A model generated the notes under the pieces. It made no database searches, was not told where the DNA came from, and was given only the letters and a program-made list of their open reading frames with translations. The translations under genes were made by a program, and so were the position numbers. A stretch of DNA of 64,000 bases from Armigeres subalbatus (Eukaryota > Arthropoda > Insecta > Diptera > Culicidae): contig NC_085141.1 of the NCBI RefSeq assembly GCF_024139115.2, forward strand, positions 32,007,242-32,071,241, read 5' to 3'. Shown here piece after piece: positions 56,452 through 64,000 of this stretch; within the stretch, counting starts at the first letter, position 1; each line of letters starts with the position of its first letter.

Positions 56452-56644
56452 TTGTAGGTTGGGCGCAGCAGGGAATATGTCCAAGGGCTTGACGATCCCT
56501 CCCCAGGCCATCTGCGAGTTGTGGCGCCTGCCTAGGATGTGGTGGGGTTTGACAGTGGGCCCTGTTAAACCTCTAAATAAAGCTGCATGAATCCGCAAGT
56601 AGGCTCCGCCAAAGCGACCGTGTGCCGCTCAAAGCGCAGGAGGT

Positions 56645-57615
56645 TTGCGCAGGCCCAAAAAGCCGCCTTTAAAAACAACTATTACGAACGACATAGAATA
56701 TAATACGACTCAATACAATCGGCAACGACCTAGGCGACGAATAATGGATCATGATTGGAAGCTTGGAACATGGAACTGCAAGTCGCTAGGCTTCGCAGGT
56801 TGCGACAGGATAATCTACGATGAATTACATCCCCGCAACTTCGATGTCGTAGTGCTGCAGGAAATCTGCTGGACAGGACAGAAAGTGTGGAAAAGCGGGC
56901 ATCGAGCGGCTACCTTCTACCAAAGCTGTGGCACCACCAACGAGCTGGGAACCGGCTTCATAGTGCTGGGAAATATGCGCCAACGCGTGATTGGGTGGCA
57001 GCCAATCAACGCAAGGATGTGCAAGCTGAGGATTAAAGGCCGTTTCTTCAACTATAGCATCATCAACGTGCACTGCCCACACGAAGGGATACCCGACGAC
57101 GAGAAAGAAGCGTTCTACGCACAGCTGGAGCAGACATACGATGGATGCCCACTGCGGGACGTCAAAATCGTCATCGGTGACATGAACGCTCAGGTAGGAA
57201 GGGAGGAAATGTATAGACCGGTCATCGGACCGGATAGTCTGCACACCGTATCCAATGACAACGGCCAACGATGCATAAACTTTGCAGCCTCCCGCGGAAT
57301 GGTAATACGAAGCACTTTTTCCCCCGCAAGAATATCCACAAGGCCACATGGAAATCACCTAATCAAGTAACGGAAAACCAAATCGACCACGTTCTAATCG
57401 ACGGTAAATTCTTCTCCGACATCACGAACGTACGCACTTACCGCAGTGCGAATATTGAATCCGACCACTACCTCGTTGCAGTATGTCTGCGCTCAAAACT
57501 CTCGACGGTGATCAACACGCGTCGGAGGCGTCCGCCGCGGCTAAACATTGGGCGGCTACAAGACGGCCCGAGCAGCACAAGTCAGGCAAAATCGGTTGCA
57601 GCAACTTGTTTGTGA
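56645..57615 (+). pseudogene. RTE LINE endonuclease region
   Basis: Exonuclease-endonuclease-phosphatase fold motifs: LGTWNCKSL, VVLQEICW (catalytic Glu), INVHCPHEG, IVIGDMNAQVG (DxN) and, after a frame change near 57310, ENQIDHVLID and ESDHYLVAV (C-terminal SDH). All key catalytic blocks are visible. The frameshift separates 56645-57370 from 57271-57615, so the enzyme would be truncated before the final SDH motif. Confidence 0.85.
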
Positions 57616-57675
57616 CTAAATCTGGTCACATACGAGTTGCAGTAACCTAAGTGGAACATGTGTGCTGCTAGGGGG
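57567..57675. mobile_element. 109-bp MITE inside the LINE
   Basis: Ends 'cccgagcagcacaagtc' and 'acatgtgtgctgctaggggg' with the interior 'ggttgcagcaacttg' and 'gagttgcagtaac'; reverse-orientation copy of 20457-20563. Confidence 0.75.
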
Positions 57676-57709
57676 TAGACTAGCCCAAGACTACGCGCAG
57701 CAGCTATAA

Positions 57710-58190
57710 GTGGTACTCCCAACGGAAGAGCAGCTAGGCGCAGCATCTCTTGAAGATGGCTGGAGAGATATTCGATCCGCCATTGGAAGCACCGCAACCG
57801 CTGCACTAGGCACGGTGGCTCCGGATCAGAGAAACGACTGGTATGACGGCGAATGTGAGCGGTTAGTTGAGGAGAAGAATGCAGCATGGGCGAGATTGCT
57901 GCAACACCGCACGAGGGCGAACGAGGCACGATACAAACGGGCGCGGAACAGACAAAACTCGATTTTTCGGAAGAAAAAGCGCCAGCAAGAAGATCGAGAC
58001 CGTGAAGAGACGGAGGAACTGTACCGCGCTAATAACGCACGAAAGTTCTATGAGAAGTTGAACCGTTCACATAAGGGCCACGTGCCACAGCCTGATATGT
58101 GTAAGGACATAAACGGGGACCTTCTTACAAACGAGCGTGAGGTGATCCAAAGGTGGCGGCAGCACTACGAAGAGCACGAAGAGCAGTATG
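57710..58190 (+). pseudogene. RTE LINE linker between endonuclease and RT
   Basis: Charged helical region: WYDGECERLVEEKNAAWARLL, KRARNRQNSIFRKKKRQQED, ARKFYEKLN and EVIQRWRQHYEE, typical of the spacer before LINE RT domains. Interrupted after GAGCAGTATGGTAAT by the 701-bp element. Confidence 0.8.
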
Positions 58191-58195
58191 GTAAT

Positions 58196-58896
58196 TAGAC
58201 TGGCCCAGGAAACAAAAAGTTGTCTAATTCCACGGGGCACCCCCCAGGATTGTGTCTTTGGGTGAGAAAATCAATCTCTGAAAATTTCAGCTCAATCGCT
58301 TGTTGCATAAGCTGGCGCATTTGATTTGAAGTTTGTATGGGGATTTCAGCCAAAATGTATAGCAAAATTCACCTCCGTCACTCATTCGATCTGGAAATTG
58401 GTTCTGATTGCTCGATTGACCTCAGAATTGCAAAAACGGCAGTTGGTCTGCTACAGAACAATTTCACAGAACATTGTATGATGATTAAATGAACTTTTAT
58501 ATAGGTTTCGGCTGATGCGATTCGATCAAAAAATCCAAGAATACACAAATCAGCTCCTAATAAATCAGCCGAAAACTATATAAAAGTTCATTTAATCATC
58601 ATGCAATGTTCTGTGAAATTGCTATGTAGCATACAAACTGCCGTTTTTGCAATTCTGAGGTCAATCGAGCAATCAGAGCCAATTTCCAGATCGAATGAGT
58701 GACGGAGGTGTATTTTCCTATACATTTTGGCTGAAATCCCCATACAAACTTCAAATCAAATGCGCCAGCTTATGCAACAAGCGATTGAGCTGAAATTTTC
58801 AGAGATTGATTTTCTCACCCAAAGACACAATTCTGGGGGGTGCCCCGTGGAATTCGACAACATTTTTTTCTCCCCATACTAATCTGGGCCAGTCTA
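58196..58896. mobile_element. 701-bp hAT-type MITE inside the LINE
   Basis: Ends 'tagactggcccag' and 'ctgggccagtcta' are exact inverted repeats and the arms stay complementary for about 300 bases (for example 'cacggggcaccccccag' / 'ctggggggtgccccgtg'). 'atggtaat' is duplicated at 58188-58195 and 58897-58904. An 8-bp duplication with TAG ends fits hAT. Removing it rejoins the LINE frame. Confidence 0.9.
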
Positions 58897-58904
58897 ATGG
58901 TAAT

Positions 58905-60480
58905 GAACCTAGGAGCACGCGCGCAGTACATGCGATTTCCGGCTCCGAAACTCCAAGAAATCCAGGAGGAGATCGGCCGGCTGAAAAACAACAAAGCCCC
59001 TGGAGTTGACCAACTACCAGGAGAACTGTTTAAACACGGTGGTGCGGCACTGGCTAGAGCGCTGCACTGGGTGATTACCAAGGTTTGGGAGAATGAGGTT
59101 CTGCCGCAGGAGTGGATGGAAGGTGTCGTGTGTCCCATCTACAAAAAGGGCGATAAGCTGGATTGTAGCAACTACCGCGCAATCACATTGCTGAACGCCG
59201 CCTACAGGGTACTCTCCCAAATTTTATGCCGCCGACTAACACCAATTGCAAGAGAGTTCATGGGGCAGTACCAGGCGGGATTTATGGGTGAACGCTCTAC
59301 CACAGACCAGGTGTTCGCCATACGTCAGGTATTGCAGAAATGCCGCGAATACAACGTGCCCACACATCATCTATTCATCGACTTCAAAGCCACGTATGAT
59401 ACAATCGATCGGGACCAGCTATGGCAGCTAATGCCCGAAAACGGATTTCCGGATAAACTGATACGGTTGATCAAGGCGACGATGGATCGGGTGATGTGCG
59501 TAGTTCGAGTTTCAGGGGCATTCTCGAGTCCCTTCGAAACGCGTAGAGGGTTACGGCAAGGTGATGGTCTTTCGTGTCTGCTATTCAACATCGCTTTGGA
59601 GGAAGTAACACGAAGGGCGGGGATTGACATGAGTGGAACGATTTTCACGAAATCCGTTCAGCTATTTGGTTTAGCCGATGACATTGGTATTATGGCACGT
59701 AACTTTGAGAAGATAGAGGAAGCCTACATCAGACTGAAAAGGGAAGCTAAACGGAATGGACTAGTCATCAACACGTCGAAGACGAAGTACATGATAGGAA
59801 GAGGCTCAAGAGAGGTCAATGTGAGCCACCCACCACGAGTTTCTATCGGTGGTGACGAAATCGAGGTGGTTGAAGAATTCGTGTACTTGGGCTCACTGGT
59901 GACCGCCGATAACGATACCAGCAGAGAAATTCGGAGGCGCATAGTGGCTGGAAATCGTACGTACTTTGGACTCCGTAAGACTTTGATCGAATAGAGTTCG
60001 CCGCCGTACCAAACTGACTAACTACAAAACGCTTATAAGACCGGTAGTTCTCTACGGACACGAGACCTGGACGATGCTCGTGTAGGACCAACGCGCACTG
60101 GGAGTTTTTGAAAGGAAAGTGTTGCGTACCATCTATGGTGGAGTGCAGATGGCGGACGGTACGTGGAAGAGGCGAATGAACCACGAGTTGCATCAGCTGT
60201 TGGGAGAACCATCCATCGTTCACACCGCGAAATTCGGAAGACTGCGGTGGGCCGGGCACGTAGCCAGAATGTCGGACAGCAATCCGGTGAAAAAGGGTTT
60301 TCGACAACGATCCGACGGGCACAAGAAGGCGAGGTGCACAGCGGGCAAGGTGGATCGATCAGGTGGAGGACGATTTGCGGACCCTCCGCAGACTGCGTGG
60401 TTGGCGAAGTGCAGCCTTGTACCGAGCTGAATGGAGAAGACTTTTAAGTGCAGCACAGGCCACTCCGGCCTTAGCCTGAT
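58905..60480 (+). pseudogene. RTE LINE reverse transcriptase and C-terminus
   Basis: LKNNKAPGVDQLPGELFK, VCPIYKKGDKLDCSNYRAIT, LFIDFKATYDTIDR (motif A), RRGLRQGDGLSCLLFNIALE (motif B), LADDIGIM (motif C, catalytic DD) and VEEFVYLGSLVT. Open from the hAT element to 59994, then stops; the C-terminal region with KVLRTIYGGV, GRLRWAGHVARM continues to about 60430 in other frames. Decayed, not functional. Confidence 0.85.
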
Positions 60481-60509
60481 AATAAATAAAAATAAATGCG
60501 CTATGTAGG

Positions 60510-61069
60510 AACGGGAATGGTTATGATTTTTTTGATGAACTTGGAAAGTATTGAAGTTGCAAAAGAAAAACGGTCCTGTCAGCCACATAAGGGTTAAAAT
60601 ACTACGGTGTTTCTATAACTTTTAATATAATTCATGGTCTGCGTAAAATATCTGAAGCATTTGTATTTTAACACTTTTTTTTCTAAATAAATGCCATCGC
60701 CGGATATGTTGTTTGTATTTTTGTTAAAATCAAATCACATAAAATTGTGATGACATCTTTTTAGCGTGTGTTTGATATGCTCACAAACACATTCTCTCGA
60801 TCTATTCCGAAGTATGCTGCCGTCAAAGAAAACGAACAGTCCCGATTTCATTTAGTGAAACATAGAGCAAATATTGCATAAATTTGCTCTTCGTGGTGAT
60901 AATCAAGTGGTGATAAAGTAGTTTACGTACCTAATTTGTCGTGTCATACGCAATAAAGAGGAGAAACAGACGATACAAAAAACTCAAAGGTGCAGCCCAA
61001 TCGGGTTGTACGCAAAGTTGACGTTGAACTACGTAGCTAACAAACAAAATATTTCTTCCTTGTGAGAAA
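60510..61069. other. AT-rich spacer between the LINEs
   Basis: 60975-61050 is the inverted counterpart of 21395-21470. No gene. Confidence 0.4.
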
Positions 61070-61252
61070 AAAATAAAGTTTTGATTAATTTTGAGCAACC
61101 CTAAATCATGTCCGATTTAGCTCAAATTTTGCATAGGGGGATATTTTTGGCTACGAAAACATTTATGCATCGTCAGGTCCCAAAAATATTCTAAGAGAAA
61201 AAATCGATTTTCTTCAATTTTTTTTTATATTACATCAGATCTCAACATTAAA
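61070..61252. mobile_element. fragment of the 10319-11288 foldback family
   Basis: 'aaagttttgattaattttga', 'ccctaaatcatgtccgattt', 'agctcaaattttgcataggg' and 'atatttttggctac' match 10852-10935 in order; 'agagaaaaaatcgatt' matches 11021-11037. Confidence 0.7.
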
Positions 61253-61479
61253 TGTAGGCCCCGCCAAAGTGACCGTGTGCCGCTCAAAGCGCACAAGCCC
61301 AAGTCCTGGTGTTAGGTGGGACGCTAAACAGCCCTGACACAACGGCCCTCCGACGAGACAGAAGGTTTGCGCAGGCCCAATAAGCCGCCTGGAAAACCAG
61401 GCATGACGAACAATATATAGAGATAATGCGACTCGATATAATCGGCAACGACCTAGGCGACGAATAAAGGATCACGATT

Positions 61480-62974
61480 GGAAGTTTGGAACATGGAACT
61501 GCAAGTCGCTAGGCTTCGCAGGTTGCGACAGGATAATCTACGATGAATTACATCCCCACAACTTCGACGTCGTGGCTCTGCAGGAGATTTGCTGGACAGG
61601 ACAGAAAGTGTGGAAAAGCGGGCATCGAGCGGCTACCTTCTACCAAAACTGTGGCACCACCAACGAGCTGGGAACCGGCTTCATAGTGCTGGGTAAGATG
61701 CGCCAACGCGTGATTGGGTGGTAGCCAATCAACGCAAGGATGTGCAAGCTGAGGATTAAAGGCCGTTTCTTCAACTATAGCATCATCAACGTGCACTGCC
61801 CACACGAAGGGAGACCCGACGACGAGAAAGAAGCGTTCTACGCACAGCTAGAGCAGACATACGATGGATGCCCACTGCGGGACGTCAAAATCGTCATCGG
61901 TGACATGAACGCTCAGGTAGGAAGGGAGGAAATGTATAGACCGGTCATCGGACCGGATAGTCTGCACACCGTATCGAATGACAACGGCCAACGATGCATA
62001 AACTTCGCAGCCTCCCGCGGAATGGTAGTCCGAAGATCCTTCTTTCCCCGCAAAAAAATCCACAAGGCCACATGGAGATCACCTAACCAAGAAACGGAAA
62101 ACCAAATCGACCACGTTCTAATCGACGATAAATTCTTCTTCAACATCACGAACGTCCGCATTTACCGCAGAGCGAATATTGAATCCGACCACTACCTCGT
62201 TGCAGTATGCCTGCGCTCAAAACTCTCGACGGTGTACAACACGCGTCGAAGTCGGACGCCGCGGCTTAACATTGGGCGGCTACAAGACAGTTTTATGGGC
62301 GAACGCTCCACCACGGACCAGGTGTTCGCCATTCGCCAAGTACTGCAGAAATGCCGCGAATACAACGTGCCCACACATCATCTATTCATCGACTTCAAAG
62401 CCGCATATGATACAATCGATCGAGACCAGCTATGGCAGCTAATGCACGAACACGGATTTCCGGATAAACTGACACGGTTGATCAAAGCTACGATATATCG
62501 GGTGATGTGCGTAGTTCGAGTTTCAGGGGCATTCTCGAATCCCTTCGAAACCCGCAGAGGGTTACGGCAAGGTGATGGTCTTTCGTGTCTGCTATTCAAC
62601 ATCGCTTTAGAAGGGGTAATACGAAGAGCAGGGATTAACACGAGTGGTACAATTTTCAATAAGTCCGTCCAGCTATTTGGCTTCGCCGACGACATAGATA
62701 TTATGGCACGTAACTTTGAGAAGATGGAGGAAGCCTACATCAGACTGAAGAGGGAAGCCAAGCGGATCGGACTAGTCATCAACACGTCGAAGACAAAGTA
62801 CATGATAGGAAGAGGTTCAAGAGAAGACAATGTGAGCCACCCACCGCGAGTTTGCATCGGTGGTGACGAAATCGATGTGATAGAAGAATTTGTGTACTTG
62901 GGCTCACTGGTGACTGCCGAAAATGATACCAGCAGAGAAATTCGGAGACGTATAGTGGCTGGAAATCGTACATA
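61480..62974 (+). pseudogene. RTE LINE endonuclease-RT fusion made by internal deletion
   Basis: Endonuclease motifs FGTWNCKSL, VALQEICW, INVHCPHEG, IVIGDMNAQVG, ENQIDHVLID and ESDHYLVAV are followed directly, after NIGRLQD, by the RT sequence FMGERSTTDQVF, LFIDFKAAYDTIDR, RRGLRQGDGLSCLLFN and FADDIDIM. The deletion removes the linker and RT fingers, yet keeps the frame, so 61740-62975 is open for 411 residues. A stop at 61724 (gtggtag) separates the first 80 residues. The first RT motifs (the GVDQLPGE and YKKGD blocks) are missing, so activity is not expected. Confidence 0.85.
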
Positions 62975-63517
62975 GGGTAAAATGCCCAATAGTGGACCCC
63001 CTAGTAGCGGAATTTTGCTCTTTTTGTCATAAGAAGTAGAAATGTTCAACATATTTATTCTGCTTGACATCTAATACCAAGTTCTGCATCTCCTCTTCAC
63101 GATACATACATAAAACACTCAAATAGACGACGTTATTCGTTGAAATTGACATTGTAAAGTCTGACTGGATTCGCCCAATAGTAGACCCCCTGGGGGTCCA
63201 TAATAGGAATTTGCTTCCCTATAGTCGACAGTTCATTTGATTTTTATGTTCCGTTTCGGGACGTTCTTCTTCCCTATTATGGACCCCCAAAATATTCCGA
63301 TAATGGACACTCTCGTGTTCATTTTTCATAGAATTGTAAAAAATCATTTCATTTAACTTTCCATAGCATTTCCAATGCATGTAATCAAATCATAAGACTG
63401 TAAGGTAGGTCCTCCCGATGGAATTCCATAGAAAAATGTTTACATTGTGCTGTAATAATGCAAAAATGGCTGGAGGGTCCACTATTGGTTGGGGGTCCAC
63501 TATTGGTCACTTTACCC
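62975..63517. mobile_element. 543-bp MITE with TA target, empty site known
   Basis: Ends 'gggtaaaatgcccaatagtgg' + 'acccc' and 'ggggtccactattgg' + 'tcactttaccc' are inverted repeats. TA at 62973-62974 and 63518-63519. The first LINE copy reads straight through at this place ('aatcgtacgtactttggactcc' at 59953-59974), which is the empty site. Interior has further 'tagtggaccccc' type motifs. Confidence 0.9.
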
Positions 63518-63519
63518 TA

Positions 63520-64000
63520 CTTTGGACTCCGCAAGACGCTCCGATCAAATAGAGTTCGCCGCCGTACCAAACTGACAATCTACAAAACGCTCATTAGACC
63601 GGTAGTCCTCTACGGACACGAGACCTGGACGATGCTCGTGGAGGACCAACGCACACTTGGAGTTTTCGAAAGGAAAGTGCTGCGTACCATCTATGGTGGG
63701 GTGCAGATGGCGGACGGTACGTGGAGGAGGCGAATGAATCACAAGTTGCATCAGCTGTTGGGAGAATCAGCCATCGTTCACACTGCGAAAATCGGACGAC
63801 TGCGGTGGGCCGGGCATGTAGCCAGTATGTCGGACAGTAACCCGATGAAAATGGTTCTCGACAACGATCCGAAGGGCACAAGAAGGCGAGGTGCGCAGCG
63901 GGCAAGGTGGATCGATCAGGTGGAAGATGACTTGCGGACCCTCCGTAGACTGCGTGGTTGGCGACGTGTAGCCATGGACCGAGCCGAATGGAGAAGACTC
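63520..64000 (+). pseudogene. RTE LINE C-terminal region
   Basis: Continues the second LINE after the MITE: 'RPVVLYGHETWT', KVLRTIYGGVQMADGTW and GRLRWAGHVASM blocks match 59970-60430. Broken by stops near the start (aaatagagtt) as in the first copy. Confidence 0.8.

Larger units (their letters stand above)
56452..60493 (+). mobile_element. RTE-clade LINE, full length with later insertions
   Basis: Starts 'ttgtaggttgggcgcagcag' and ends with a short 'aataaataaaaat' tail directly before the right target duplication (60494-60509). Contains an AP-type endonuclease, linker, RT and C-terminal region. Carries a 109-bp MITE at 57567 and a 701-bp hAT-type MITE at 58196. Domain order and short A/T-rich 3' tail fit the RTE clade (JAM1 type in Aedes). 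Confidence 0.85.
61253..64000 (+). mobile_element. RTE-clade LINE, second copy, running off the window
   Basis: Same family as 56452-60493. The 5' end begins where the first copy is at about 56606, so it is 5'-truncated. Internal deletion at 62291 and a 543-bp MITE at 62975. The 3' end is beyond the window. Confidence 0.85.

Noticed and set aside
1..64000. Endogenous viral element or bacterial-type system
   Set aside because: All recognisable enzymes are LINE or Penelope-like reverse transcriptases and nucleases; no viral polymerase, capsid or operon-like gene set was seen.

Overview
The window looks like repeat-dense, non-genic DNA from a mosquito of the Aedes type. The reasons are a tRNA-derived SINE with an (AAG)n tail that resembles the Aedes Feilai family, RTE, L1-like and Penelope-like retroelements, very many short inverted-repeat DNA elements with TA, TTAA or 8-bp target duplications, and long AT-rich spacers. 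I see no bacterial features. The only two coding regions I would defend as host genes are a pair of intronless paralogues on the minus strand (2417-3196 and 14140-14922). Each encodes a protein of about 255 residues with a signal peptide, a cysteine-containing ectodomain and one C-terminal membrane helix. I do not recognise the family.

Layout. 1-5.3 kb: edge of an inverted-repeat element, paralogue A and a SINE in its upstream DNA. 5.3-10.3 kb: an L1-like LINE remnant cut in two by about 4 kb that holds a 52-bp minisatellite, a SINE with a 10-bp target duplication and a TA-flanked MITE. 10.3-12.6 kb: a foldback element, then a 24-bp minisatellite. 12.9-15.2 kb: a strong hairpin, a Feilai-like SINE and paralogue B. 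17.9-26.7 kb: TA MITEs, palindromes, a pair of direct repeats, a second 24-bp minisatellite and a nested hAT-type composite. 27.4-31.2 kb: a Helitron end, a GC-richer unique island, then a 0.9-kb AT-rich degenerate array. 31.7-32.6 kb: a 23-bp minisatellite open in several frames. 33.3-39.0 kb: a 5.8-kb foldback element whose two arms are each built from about 14 copies of a 151-bp repeat. 39.2-41.6 kb: a TA MITE and another unique island. 41.6-56.4 kb: Penelope-like elements arranged as head-to-head inverted pairs with hammerhead-ribozyme-like ends. This block is present twice, on either side of a 500-N gap. 56.4-64 kb: two RTE LINEs, the first with a 16-bp target duplication; both carry later DNA-element insertions.

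The most notable structures are the 151-bp-repeat foldback element, the hammerhead-core hairpin at 41615-41756, the inverted Penelope pairs, and the evidence that the 6.4-kb block on both sides of the gap may be one locus assembled twice. Almost all other open reading frames are repeat by-products or fragments of transposon proteins.
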